10,090 nucleotides of DNA from Gammaproteobacteria bacterium (GCA_003229995.1 QIGJ01000241.1:1-10090); one strand, 5' to 3'. Shown: positions 1-7,070, numbered from the stretch's first letter. Program-made: numbers and translations. The notes: generated by a model from the sequence alone, not told the origin.

Positions 1-2
1 CT

Positions 3-134
3 CAATTTAAAGAAGAGTGTAAGCGGGGAAAGAATCCCATAAATCAAGTGAATAGATATACTTCTTTGCCTGGTTTGTGGCAATCAAGTAATGTCCTCGA
101 CCCTGTCAGCAATGCTCTCAGTCCTACCGGATAA
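3..134 (+). CDS. Possible 3' end of a truncated or partial reading frame
   Basis: A reading frame is open from the left edge and ends at a TAA at 132-134, giving 43 residues with a basic start (KEECKRGK) and a C-terminus ending in NALSPTG. I recognise no family or motif. An open stretch of this length can occur by chance, so it may be the tail of a gene outside the window or not coding at all. The AlgR-like gene to the right runs the other way and ends at 322, so the two would converge. Seen: the open frame and the stop. Inferred: that it is coding. Confidence 0.2.
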   Translation, partial: QFKEECKRGKNPINQVNRYTSLPGLWQSSNVLDPVSNALSPTG

Positions 135-321
135 CCTCCCCTACCGTATCGAGCAATATTTCAGCTTTTTACTTGGCGGGTTCTGTTTGTGAGAGTCAAT
201 GTTAAGAAAAGTATGAGCGGGTCAGGGCATGGCCGTCAGGTTAAGGACTGGAAATTATTTATAATGAAAATTTTCATTCCTTAGCTTAATGACATGGGTA
301 CATGTTCCTTGTCTTTTCCTC
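135..321. other. Intergenic stretch downstream of the response regulator gene
   Basis: No gene, tRNA or recognisable RNA is visible here. It contains a perfect 16-bp palindrome, AATGAAAATTTTCATT, at 263-278, and a small dyad ACATG-N4-CATGT at 292-305. Both lie just past the stop codon of the minus-strand operon and could help end its transcript, but neither has a GC-rich stem with a U-run, so a classical intrinsic terminator is not supported. In Pseudomonas the equivalent place is occupied by hemC; it is not here. Confidence 0.4.
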
Positions 322-1065
322 TCAGGCTTTTCCCATTTCCTTGAGTTGTCGCCGTGTAGTAGCGACCATGCGACGGCTGATTTCCAATCGGTCATCGATA
401 TCACGGAAGCAGATTTGACATTTTCCTTCGGCATTTTTTTCCAGCTTTTCGACATATTTAAGGGCTACCAATGAGTTGCGGTGAATACGCAGGAAACGCT
501 CACCATATTCTTCTTCCAGCGATTTTAGCGAGTCGTCGATGAGCAAGGTGCCATCAGGATGGCGCACGGAGACATATTTTTGCTCAGCTTGAAAATAATA
601 AATGTTTTCTGAGGGAATTAGCTGTAAGTTACCACTGATATAGGCACTGATGTGGCTGCGTGAGCGTTTGGCTTCTTCTTGTTTTCCCAGTTCCTGTAAT
701 TGTGCACGGTTGATTTTTTGCGCCTTGCCGAGAGCTTCTTCCAAGCGCTCACGGCGAATGGGTTTCAACAGATAGTCCACCGCATTGGCTTCAAAAGCGG
801 CGAGGGCATGTTCGCTAAAGGCGGTCGTAAAAATTATCGCAGGCGGATGTTTCATTTTTGAGAGGTGCAGGGCGATTTCCAAACCATCCATTTCTGGCAT
901 GCGAATGTCCAACAGAACAATGTCAGGGTGGCGTATGCTGGAGTTCAGCAAAGCTTCTTTACCATTTTTGGCTTCACCCACTATTTCCGTATCAGGGATA
1001 TTTTGCAGTAGACGTTGCATGCGCACACGGGCAAGGGGTTCATCATCAACAATGAGAATTTTCAT
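322..1065 (-). CDS. algR: LytTR-family response regulator, AlgR-like
   Basis: This is a 247-residue DNA-binding response regulator. Residues 1-115 form a CheY-like receiver: acidic pocket D7/D8, phospho-acceptor D53 in LLDIRMPEMDG, conserved T80 and K101 in LLKP. A linker (about 116-136) leads to a LytTR DNA-binding domain (about 137-240), recognisable by the FLRIHRNSLVAL segment at 191-202. The length matches the AlgR group, which controls pili, exopolysaccharide and virulence traits in Pseudomonas; the targets here are unknown. Its ATG overlaps the stop of the upstream kinase gene (ATGA, 1062-1065 on the minus strand), so the pair is translationally coupled. The kinase should phosphorylate D53. 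The family assignment is firm; the name algR rests on the receiver/LytTR architecture, the partner kinase and the divergent argH. Confidence 0.9.
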   Translation of the reverse strand: MKILIVDDEPLARVRMQRLLQNIPDTEIVGEAKNGKEALLNSSIRHPDIVLLDIRMPEMDGLEIALHLSKMKHPPAIIFTTAFSEHALAAFEANAVDYLLKPIRRERLEEALGKAQKINRAQLQELGKQEEAKRSRSHISAYISGNLQLIPSENIYYFQAEQKYVSVRHPDGTLLIDDSLKSLEEEYGERFLRIHRNSLVALKYVEKLEKNAEGKCQICFRDIDDRLEISRRMVATTRRQLKEMGKA

Positions 1066-2198
1066 GTATGGACCTTTTCTTCACGGGTTGCGACAGGATT
1101 ACCTAGTTGATAGGGAATGATCAGAGTAATGGTATAATTTTTTTCATCTTCCTGTACGTCCAGTTTTCCGTTCTCACCATAAATAGCAGCTAGGCGCTGG
1201 CGAATATTGTCTTGGGCAATTTTATTGCCTTGTCGCTGTTCAGCATTTTCCCGTTGCGTGAGAGGATTGCTGATACTGATATGGAGGGTATTTTTATCGG
1301 CATGACCATCACTGCTGAGATGACCATCAATGCTGATAGTGCCACCGTGGCTGATGGGTTCAATACCGTGATAAATGGCATTTTCCAGCAGGGGTTGCAA
1401 AATGAGTCGTGGCACAGAGGCATCTCCGGGTAATTTGTCCACGTTCCAACACAATTGCAGGCGCTCGCCAAGGCGTAATTTTTCAATCTCAAGATAACGT
1501 TGTGTCAGTTTTAATTCATCTTCAAGGCTGATGTGCAGACTGGCATCGGCAAGATTGTTGCGAAACAGGTCGGCAAGATTTTCTACCGCAGCTTCGGCCT
1601 GATCGGCATTAATTTGAGTGAGACTGGCGATGGTATTGAGGCTGTTGAACAGAAAATGCGGGCGGATGCGTGATTGCAATGCCTGTAGTCGTGATTGTGC
1701 TTCGGCGCGCACGTTTTGTTCCCACTGATGCTGGATATAAAAAAAGCGCAATACGATGGCACTGAAAATGGCGCTGATACCGAGGTTGCGCAGTAACAGG
1801 TCCACCTGCCAGTGACTGAGCAGCCAGAAATCGCTGCTCCAGTTTTCCAGTTGCAGGTAAGCGCCAATCATAAATGCGGCTTCGGTAATCACCAGAGTGG
1901 TGAGCAATAACAGAAAATAGCTGATAGTAGCGGCATAGGTTTCCTTCATACGGGCCAGTCGCGGACGGGCGAGGCAGAGGATGCCTGCGCTACTGAGGCC
2001 CACCCACTGTACAAACAGGGAGATAATACTGAGATCATTCCAGCGGTCGCTACTGCTGCGGAGGGGAGAGAGAGTGAGCACAATGGCCAGCAGCTCGCTG
2101 ATGATCACTACCGCGAACACCATGCGCACATTGCAAAAATCCGGCAGGAAGAAATTATCTGTGTGTGTGTTGTTTGTTTCGTTCGGGTTGCGTGTCAT
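1062..2198 (-). CDS. algZ: LytS/AlgZ (FimS)-type membrane sensor histidine kinase
   Basis: A 378-residue integral-membrane sensor kinase. Four hydrophobic segments, at about 26-44, 57-76, 91-115 and 134-154, form the sensor region with little periplasmic sequence. A short helical linker follows, then the His_kinase domain (LytS/YehU class) with RIRPHFLFNSLNTIASL at 177-193, H181 being the likely phospho-acceptor. The ATPase domain has its N box at LLENAIYHG (270-278). The expected glycine-rich G box is replaced by GNKIAQDNIRQRL (325-337), lacking the usual GxGxGL spacing, as I recall for AlgZ/FimS kinases. The start at 2196-2198 is the only ATG near the frame's beginning, but no Shine-Dalgarno sequence precedes it. 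It overlaps the response regulator gene by 4 bp, so the two form an operon read away from argH. The stimulus is unknown. Confidence 0.88.
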   Translation of the reverse strand: MTRNPNETNNTHTDNFFLPDFCNVRMVFAVVIISELLAIVLTLSPLRSSSDRWNDLSIISLFVQWVGLSSAGILCLARPRLARMKETYAATISYFLLLLTTLVITEAAFMIGAYLQLENWSSDFWLLSHWQVDLLLRNLGISAIFSAIVLRFFYIQHQWEQNVRAEAQSRLQALQSRIRPHFLFNSLNTIASLTQINADQAEAAVENLADLFRNNLADASLHISLEDELKLTQRYLEIEKLRLGERLQLCWNVDKLPGDASVPRLILQPLLENAIYHGIEPISHGGTISIDGHLSSDGHADKNTLHISISNPLTQRENAEQRQGNKIAQDNIRQRLAAIYGENGKLDVQEDEKNYTITLIIPYQLGNPVATREEKVHT

Positions 2199-2240
2199 GG
2201 TGGTGTCAAGTGTAACGAAGCCGGAGCCGGGGGGCTATTT

Positions 2241-2260
2241 ATCCTGAATTAATTCAGGAT
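2241..2260. promoter_or_regulatory. Perfect 20-bp palindrome in the argH/algZ divergent region
   Basis: ATCCTGAATTAATTCAGGAT is identical to its own reverse complement over all 20 bases. It lies 42 bp before the kinase start and 89 bp before the argH start. On the minus strand it runs directly into AT-rich sequence (GGATAAATAG) that could serve as a -10 region for the kinase operon. A second, overlapping dyad, AGGAT-N7-ATCCT (2256-2272), spans a GAT triplet run. The symmetry suggests a dimeric regulator's operator; the regulator is unknown. Confidence 0.5.
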
Positions 2261-2282
2261 GATGATGATCCTTGATATCGTC

Positions 2283-2288
2283 TATACT
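2283..2288 (+). promoter_or_regulatory. Candidate -10 box for argH
   Basis: TATACT differs from the consensus TATAAT at one position and lies 61 bp upstream of the argH ATG. No good -35 box is found at 16-18 bp (the hexamer at 2260-2265 is TGATGA), so this promoter would be weak or activator-dependent. It sits close to the 20-bp palindrome, which would fall near its -35 region. Confidence 0.3.
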
Positions 2289-2349
2289 GCGCGTCAGCTT
2301 GAGTGTCATGAATCAACAACATTGTTAGCATTATCAGGTAAATAAACGC

Positions 2350-3741
2350 ATGAACGACAACGTGGAAAAACCCTGGGGTGGACGTTTCACCGAACCCACC
2401 GACGCCTTTGTTGAGGCCTTTACCGCTTCGGTGACTTTCGATAAACGCCTCTATGCCCAGGATATCGCAGGCTCAGTCGCTCATGCCACCATGTTGGCCA
2501 AAGTGGGGGTGCTCACGGATGATGAGCGTGATGCTATCGTCGCCGGGTTGGTGGTGATTAAAACAGAAATCGAAGTGGGCGAATTTGAGTGGTCTGTTGC
2601 GCGCGAAGATGTACACATGAATATCGAGGCGAGGCTTATCGAAAACATCGGTGACGTGGGCAAAAAACTGCATACGGGCCGTTCGCGTAATGATCAGGTG
2701 GCCACGGATATCCGGCTGTATCTGCGTGATGAGCTACAAGCCTGCGTGGCAGAGTTGACGCGTCTGCAAATTGCGCTGGTGGATTTGGCCGAACGGGAGG
2801 CCGACACCATCATGCCCGGTTTCACCCATTTACAAACGGCGCAACCGGTTACCTTTGGACACCATCTGCTGGCTTGGTTTGAAAACCTCAAACGTGACCA
2901 CGGCCGACTCACAGACTGCGCCAAACGCACCAATATTATGCCGCTGGGTGCCGCTGCGCTGGCGGGCACTTCCTTCCCGATTGACCGTGAATACACGGCG
3001 CAACTGTTGGGCTTCGATGCGCCCACGGAAAACTCGCTGGATTCGGTGAGTGACCGGGACTTCGCCATCGAGTTTGTTTCGGCTGCCGCGTTGATCATGA
3101 TGCACCTGTCGCGTTTCTCTGAAGAGATTATCCTCTGGGCCTCGACGCAGTTTAATTTTATCGAATTAGGTGACAGCTTTTGCACGGGTTCTTCTATCAT
3201 GCCGCAGAAAAAAAATCCCGATGTGCCGGAATTGATCCGTGGTAAAACCGGCCGCATCACTGGCAATCTGATGAGCCTGTTAATGTTGATGAAAGGTCAG
3301 CCGCTGGCCTATAACAAAGACAATCAGGAAGACAAGGAACCACTGTTTGATACCGTGGACAACCTGCGTGCCAGCCTGCGGGTGTTTGCCGACATGATTC
3401 CCGCACTCAGTGCCAAACACGACAATATGCGTGAAGCCGCACGGCGAGGTTTTTCCACCGCCACGGATCTGGCTGATTACTTGGTGCGCCAGGGTGTTCC
3501 GTTCCGTGATGCGCATGAAGTGGTGGGCAAGGCGGTGCGGCTGGGTGTGGATACCGAACGCGATCTGGCAGAAATGTCGCTGGCAGAATTACAGGGGTTT
3601 TCTGACAAAATTCAGCAGGACGTATTTGATGTGCTGACACTGGAAGGCTCGGTGGCAGCGCGTGATCACCTTGGGGGTACTGCACCCGCGCAAGTACGTG
3701 CTGCGGCGCAACGGGCACGCCAATGGTTGTCTGCAAACTGA
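2350..3741 (+). CDS. argH: Argininosuccinate lyase
   Basis: A 463-residue cytoplasmic enzyme that splits argininosuccinate into arginine and fumarate, the last step of arginine biosynthesis; it acts as a homotetramer with active sites shared between subunits. The whole family pattern is present: N-terminal KPWGGRF (7-13), HTGRSRNDQ (108-116), [10 protein letters not shown] (157-166) with the catalytic His160, [11 protein letters not shown] (232-242), and the fumarase/lyase signature [11 protein letters not shown] (280-290) carrying the catalytic serine. Length is typical. The ATG at 2350 starts the protein just before the conserved WGGRF motif; the upstream AGG (around 2337) is a weak and rather distant ribosome-binding site. 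It is divergent from the AlgZ/AlgR operon, as in Pseudomonas, and its 3' end overlaps the start of the DUF3187 gene. Confidence 0.97.
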   Translation: MNDNVEKPWGGRFTEPTDAFVEAFTASVTFDKRLYAQDIAGSVAHATMLAKVGVLTDDERDAIVAGLVVIKTEIEVGEFEWSVAREDVHMNIEARLIENIGDVGKKLHTGRSRNDQVATDIRLYLRDELQACVAELTRLQIALVDLAEREADTIMPGFTHLQTAQPVTFGHHLLAWFENLKRDHGRLTDCAKRTNIMPLGAAALAGTSFPIDREYTAQLLGFDAPTENSLDSVSDRDFAIEFVSAAALIMMHLSRFSEEIILWASTQFNFIELGDSFCTGSSIMPQKKNPDVPELIRGKTGRITGNLMSLLMLMKGQPLAYNKDNQEDKEPLFDTVDNLRASLRVFADMIPALSAKHDNMREAARRGFSTATDLADYLVRQGVPFRDAHEVVGKAVRLGVDTERDLAEMSLAELQGFSDKIQQDVFDVLTLEGSVAARDHLGGTAPAQVRAAAQRARQWLSAN

Positions 3742-4762
3742 ATGGAAAACTGAATCGTCCATGGTGTTGGGTGTGCTTTGCGTGCGCCACTTTTTTTTCT
3801 GCCTGTGTGATTCCCGGCGTGCCGGTCGCGGAGCCAATGACACCGTTTTTCAGTGCTAACCCGTTTTTCAGCGCGAACCAAAGCCCCGTTATTCAAATCC
3901 ACAACCTGCCCGCCATCGATAGTGCCGCTATTCTGGGTGAGGCGCGCGAGCGCTATCGTTTAGTGAATGATCTCGCCAGTAATTACGTCCGCAAAAATAC
4001 CACAAACGAAAATCTGTTATTCGATGGTGAAACCAACCGCAGCACATTTGTGTACTCGCGGGTTGGGAGTGGGGTGTGCAGATTCCTTACATTAACCACG
4101 ATGGTGGTTCATTGGACCGTTTTATTGAAGGTTGGCACAGTACTTTTGGACTGCCAAAAGGAGGGCGTAACACAGCACCGCGTAATCAGCTCCGATATTT
4201 TTATCAGCGCAACGGGGTGACCCGGTTGTCGCTGGTCAATGCCACGTCCGGTATCGGTGATGTGCGTTTAACGGCGGGTTGGCAATGGCCGGATGCGGGT
4301 AACGATACTCGTTTAGCGATTCGCAGCTCACTGAGTTTGCCCACGGGTGACAGTGATCAGTTGCAGGGTAGTGGTGCGATGGAAGCGGCATTATGGGCAA
4401 TTGCTGACCGTACCCGACGGTGGTTTGATTATCCCGGCAGTATTTTTGGCGGTGGCGGGCTGTTGCTCATGGGCAAGGGTGACGTGCTGGCGGATCAACA
4501 ACGGCGTATCGCTGCATTTGCCAGTGTGGGTGCAGGTGTGCAGGTGTTGCCGTGGATGACGCTGAAACTGCAAGCCGACGTTAACAGTCCGTTTTACGAT
4601 GGCAGTGATTTGCGACAAATCAATGCTACCGCAGTGCAGTTGCTGATGGGCGGGGATGTGCGACTGGCAAAAAACGTCAGGCTGGATGTCATGGTGGGAG
4701 AAGACCTCACCGTGCGTGCCTCGCCGGATGTGGTATTTCATCTGGCGCTGACGGTGGAATAG
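3723..4762 (+). pseudogene. DUF3187 exported protein, interrupted by a frameshift near 4060
   Basis: Two overlapping reading frames together make one DUF3187-family protein of about 346 residues. The first (from ATG 3723, overlapping the end of argH) encodes an N-terminal signal peptide (basic LNGKLNR, hydrophobic core to about residue 36), then NQSPVIQIHNLP and the segment ending DGETNRSTFVYSR. The homologous continuation, WEWGVQIPYINHDGG, FIEGWHSTFGLPKGGR and the remainder to VVFHLALTVE, is in the frame one base back (-1), ending at 4762. The join falls around 4056-4065, next to a GGG run (4060-4062); a single extra G there would restore YSRGWEWGVQIPY. Uninterrupted relatives are predicted outer-membrane or periplasmic proteins of unknown function. 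The downstream half shows no further damage, so a recent mutation or a sequencing error are both possible. Confidence 0.8.
3843..3878 (+). repeat. 18-bp tandem duplication encoding PFFSAN twice
   Basis: Two adjacent 18-base units (3843-3860 and 3861-3878) differ at only two positions and are in frame, giving PFFSANPFFSAN directly after the signal peptide of the DUF3187 protein. The two differences are synonymous, so the duplication predates them. It adds six residues at the start of the mature protein. Confidence 0.85.
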
Positions 4763-4979
4763 CGTTTAAAGTGCCAACAGAACGATTTAGCCTCACTTAA
4801 TTCACATTCCTAAAAGCACCTGGATATGTGTTCCTGATGGAAACTGAACACCCAAGTACCAACACACTGACAAGGTTATTTTGACGGTGTACTAGCGCTG
4901 AACTGCGGGTTCCTGTAAACTTCACGCCCGCTATTCCCGCACTCCGACCGAAACACCTACCCACATCAGAGATTATTTT
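4763..4979. other. Intergenic region upstream of the RhlE-type helicase gene
   Basis: No gene is visible. A hairpin GTGTTC-N12-GAACAC (4828-4851) with an inner TTCC-TGAT-GGAA alternative could form, but it has no U-run and is not convincing as a terminator. A candidate promoter for the helicase gene lies at 4867-4895 and is listed separately. Confidence 0.4.
4867..4895 (+). promoter_or_regulatory. Candidate sigma-70 promoter for the rhlE-like gene
   Basis: CTGACA (4867-4872, five of six matches to the -35 consensus) and TACTAG (4890-4895, three of six matches to the -10 consensus) are separated by 17 bp. This would leave a leader of roughly 75-80 nt before the ATG at 4980. The -10 box is poor, so this is only a plausible candidate. 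Confidence 0.3.
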
Positions 4980-6245
4980 ATGAGTTTTGCCGACCTGGGC
5001 CTATGCGCCCCTATTCTTGAAGCCGTTGCACAAAAAGGTTACGACACCCCCTCACCCATACAACAGCAAGCTATTCCTGCTGTTATTCTGGGCAAGGACG
5101 TGATGGCCGCCGCGCAGACCGGCACTGGAAAAACTGCCGGTTTTACGTTGCCGCTGCTGGAGCGGTTATCAAAAGGCAAGCGTGCCGGAGCCAATCAGGC
5201 GCGTGCATTGGTATTGACGCCGACCCGTGAACTGGCTGCCCAGGTGGGTGAAAGTGTGCGTGACTACGGCAGAAACCTGCCGCTGAGTTCAGCGGTAGTG
5301 TTCGGTGGTGTGAAGATCAATCCACAGATGATGAAACTGCGCAAGGGCGTGGATATTCTGGTGGCCACCCCTGGGCGGTTGCTGGACTTGTACAACCAAA
5401 ACGCCGTGAAATTTGATCACCTGGAAGTGCTGATTCTCGATGAAGCTGATCGCATGTTAGACATGGGCTTTATTCACGACATTCGCAAAATCATTGCCGC
5501 ATTACCCCGGCAGCGTCAAAACCTGCTGTTTTCGGCCACTTTTTCGGATGACATTCGCAAGCTGGCCAAAGGGCTGGTGAATGACCCGGTGGAAATTTCA
5601 GTGACGCCGCGCAACGCTGCCACACCCACCGTGGAACAGTGGATTTATCCCGTGGACAAAAAACAGAAATCGGCGATGCTTACCCAGTTGATTCTCGACA
5701 ATGACTGGCAACAAGTGCTGGTATTTAGCCGTACCAAACACGGAGCCAATCGTTTAACGCGTTATCTGGAGGAAAAGGGTATTCACGCTGCCGCCATTCA
5801 CGGCAACAAAAGTCAGGGCGCACGCACCAAAGCACTGGCCGATTTTAAACGTGGCAAAGTCAAGGTTCTGGTGGCAACCGATATCGCCGCGCGAGGTCTG
5901 GACATCGAGCAGTTGCCACAAGTGGTCAACTTTGATCTGCCCAATGTGCCGGAAGATTATGTGCATCGTATCGGCCGTACCGGTCGTGCGGGTGCCACTG
6001 GCCACGCGGTATCGCTGGTAAGTGCTGATGAATTCAAACAACTCTCAGATATCGAACGACTGATCCAGAAGCTGCTGGATCGCAAACTGATGGATGGTTT
6101 TGAACCAGTGCATGATTTACCGGAATCAAGCCTGGATCGTCGACCGGTTAAACTCAATAAACCGAAAAAACCAAAGCCCGGTCATCGTGATGGCCAGCGT
6201 TCCGGTGAAAATGCGCGTGGACACAGAGCGGGTCGACGGCGTTAG
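4980..6245 (+). CDS. rhlE: ATP-dependent DEAD-box RNA helicase, RhlE type
   Basis: A 421-residue cytoplasmic RNA helicase that unwinds RNA duplexes, in ribosome assembly and RNA turnover in related bacteria. All core motifs are in order: Q motif [14 protein letters not shown] (20-33), motif I AQTGTGKT (45-52), Ia PTRELAAQ (81-88), Ib TPGRLLD (130-136), II DEAD (154-157), III SAT (185-187), IV VLVFSRT (246-252), [12 protein letters not shown] (299-309) and [12 protein letters not shown] (329-338). The tail after about 380 is rich in Lys, Arg, Pro and Gly ([15 protein letters not shown] to the final RAGRRR) and should bind RNA without sequence specificity. RhlE is favoured over SrmB, DeaD and DbpA by the motif sequences and short basic tail; the exact paralogue is less certain than the family. 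It is transcribed alone and converges with the yegP-like gene. Confidence 0.92.
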   Translation: MSFADLGLCAPILEAVAQKGYDTPSPIQQQAIPAVILGKDVMAAAQTGTGKTAGFTLPLLERLSKGKRAGANQARALVLTPTRELAAQVGESVRDYGRNLPLSSAVVFGGVKINPQMMKLRKGVDILVATPGRLLDLYNQNAVKFDHLEVLILDEADRMLDMGFIHDIRKIIAALPRQRQNLLFSATFSDDIRKLAKGLVNDPVEISVTPRNAATPTVEQWIYPVDKKQKSAMLTQLILDNDWQQVLVFSRTKHGANRLTRYLEEKGIHAAAIHGNKSQGARTKALADFKRGKVKVLVATDIAARGLDIEQLPQVVNFDLPNVPEDYVHRIGRTGRAGATGHAVSLVSADEFKQLSDIERLIQKLLDRKLMDGFEPVHDLPESSLDRRPVKLNKPKKPKPGHRDGQRSGENARGHRAGRRR

Positions 6246-6333
6246 GAATGGAACACAATAACTTGTATAACCTAAATCCTGTGCTGAGTGCGAACACTTG
6301 CAGGATCTAGGTTTAAGTTATTGTGTTCCATTC
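6246..6333. repeat. Long hairpin between convergent genes: 19-bp perfect inverted repeat
   Basis: Bases 6246-6264 and 6315-6333 are perfect reverse complements (arm begins GAATGGAACACAATAACTT). The arms start immediately after the rhlE stop codon and enclose 50 bp that contain a second, nested palindrome (6271-6311). Lying between convergent genes, it could stop transcription from either side, but there is no U-run after either arm, so intrinsic termination is not established. Confidence 0.8.
6271..6311. mobile_element. 41-bp palindromic unit, miniature relative of the 164-bp element
   Basis: CCTAAATCCTG at the left end pairs with CAGGATCTAGG at the right end with one mismatch. Read on the minus strand, its first 26 bases match the terminus of the element at 6769-6932 at 24 positions, and the next bases match after a 4-bp gap. 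So it looks like an internally deleted copy with both ends. It is flanked by TATAA (6266-6270) and TTTAA (6312-6316), which agree at four of five bases and may be a decayed target duplication. It lies in the loop of the 19-bp hairpin. No transposase is present. Confidence 0.55.
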
Positions 6334-6382
6334 ATTGGGTTAAAAGCATCCTTAATGTTGTTCCTCAAATAGGGTATGCCGT

Positions 6383-6715
6383 TTACCGGTCGTCAACGAT
6401 GACGGCATTTACCGCATTTTCTGTCACTGAATCCATGCCATTGTTACAGCCACTTTCAGTTTTATACATCTGAGATCGACCAATTTCCTGACCATTATCG
6501 GCTTTGAGAACAAAGTAGCTTCTACTGTCTTTTGCCTCTCTGCACTCAAATTTGCTTTTGTTTTGAGAATTGGTTTTTACTGATTCAATGCCGCCGGTAC
6601 ACCCAGTGGGTGAACGATAGCCTTGAGATTGTAAAATGACTTCACCATTTCCGGCCTTTAAAACAAAATAATCTTTACCATCTTTGCCTATTGTAATAAC
6701 AAACTTCCCTGCCAT
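6383..6715 (-). CDS. YegP-like protein with two DUF1508 repeats
   Basis: A 110-residue soluble protein made of two similar halves. Repeat 1 (about 4-50) has FVITIGKDGKDYFVLKAGNG, then ILQSQGY and GGIESVKTNS; repeat 2 (about 55-104) has FECREAKDSRSYFVLKADNG, then IGRSQMY and NGMDSVTENA. This F-YFVLKA-NG ... I/L-SQ-Y ... G-SV pattern is the DUF1508 (YegP) family, small proteins of uncertain function; the length is typical. A strong ribosome-binding site, AAGGAG (minus strand, 6723-6728), lies 7 nt before the ATG. The C-terminus AVIVDDR departs a little from the family. The gene stands alone, bracketed by two palindromic elements of one family, which may have carried or merely flanked it. Confidence 0.85.
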   Translation of the reverse strand: MAGKFVITIGKDGKDYFVLKAGNGEVILQSQGYRSPTGCTGGIESVKTNSQNKSKFECREAKDSRSYFVLKADNGQEIGRSQMYKTESGCNNGMDSVTENAVNAVIVDDR

Positions 6716-6722
6716 TGTTCTT

Positions 6723-6728
6723 CTCCTT
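6723..6728 (-). promoter_or_regulatory. Strong ribosome-binding site of the yegP-like gene
   Basis: AAGGAG on the minus strand is a full match to the core Shine-Dalgarno sequence at ideal spacing before ATG 6713-6715. It fixes the start of the DUF1508 gene and shows that the gene's translation signal is intact. The palindromic element begins only 40 bp further upstream, so the promoter must lie in between or inside that element. Confidence 0.75.
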
Positions 6729-6768
6729 TTTGTTTCGACGGTTCTTCGGAGAACAGACTAGCATAATA

Positions 6769-6932
6769 CCTAAATCCTGCAAGTGCTCGCACTCACTCAG
6801 CACAAGCTCTTGATTCGTATAGCGATATGAAACTTTTCGGCAATCACAATTAAGGATTGCACTCAAAGTTGTCATTCACTCTACGAATCAATATCTTGCA
6901 CTGCGCAAGCACGATCACTTGCAGGATCTAGG
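6769..6932. mobile_element. 164-bp MITE-like palindromic element with 5-bp target duplication
   Basis: The element starts CCTAAATCCTGCAAGTG and ends with the reverse complement of CCTAGATCCTGCAAGTG. The two ends pair over about 54 bp with 42 identities, including a perfect TGATTCGTA block deep inside. Symmetry continues to the centre, where GCAATC (6840-6845) pairs with GATTGC (6855-6860). TAATA lies directly outside each end (6764-6768 and 6933-6937), the signature of transposition with a 5-bp duplication. It carries no coding sequence, so it would have been moved by a transposase encoded elsewhere. The terminal CCTAGAT-C start is reminiscent of IS1380-family ends, but that link is from memory and untested. 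It lies between the yegP-like gene and the copper cluster, upstream of the yegP-like gene. Confidence 0.75.
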
Positions 6933-7070
6933 TAATATTTTCCCTCTGGTGTTTGCTCTTGAAAGCAACATTTTCTGACCGACTTGTAAGGTCTTTGGAG
7001 TTTGTTTGATGCCCATCTGAATAACCTTCACCTGCCAAGTTTTGGCCGCTTTGCGATGTTTGTCGGTGCA
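6915..7070 (-). pseudogene. Possible decayed coding remnant ending in the palindromic element
   Basis: On the minus strand an open frame of 51 codons without a good start reads KHRKAAKTWQVKVIQMG, then IKQTPKTLQVGQKMLLSRAN, ending TRGKILPRSCK. The composition looks like real protein, and its last codons run into the terminus of the 164-bp element. The preceding in-frame stop (7071-7073) and the lack of a start suggest a remnant, if it is coding at all. A neighbouring frame (7071-6928, 47 residues from an ATG) is also open and could be the shadow or the true one. I recognise no family. Confidence 0.2.

Noticed and set aside
2159..2171. GT dinucleotide run as a phase-variation tract
   Set aside because: It is only a few units long and lies in the coding region of the kinase N-terminus (Thr-His-Thr), too short to expect slippage.
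2694..3266. 190-residue minus-strand reading frame inside argH
   Set aside because: It lies wholly antisense to the conserved argininosuccinate lyase core and has no recognisable motif; it is a product of codon bias on the other strand.
3723..3870. DUF3187 protein as a lipoprotein (FSAC as lipobox)
   Set aside because: The -3 position is Phe and the hydrophobic segment continues past the cysteine; an ordinary signal peptide fits better.
4828..4851. Hairpin GTGTTC-N12-GAACAC as terminator after the DUF3187 gene
   Set aside because: The stem is short, the loop is large and no U-run follows.
6246..6333. Integron attC-like site
   Set aside because: The inverted arms lack the RYYYAAC/GTTRRRY core sites, and the nested symmetry is better explained by a palindromic element inside a hairpin.
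6675..6875. 66-residue minus-strand reading frame overlapping the yegP-like start
   Set aside because: It runs through the palindromic element and overlaps the well-supported DUF1508 gene and its ribosome-binding site in another frame.
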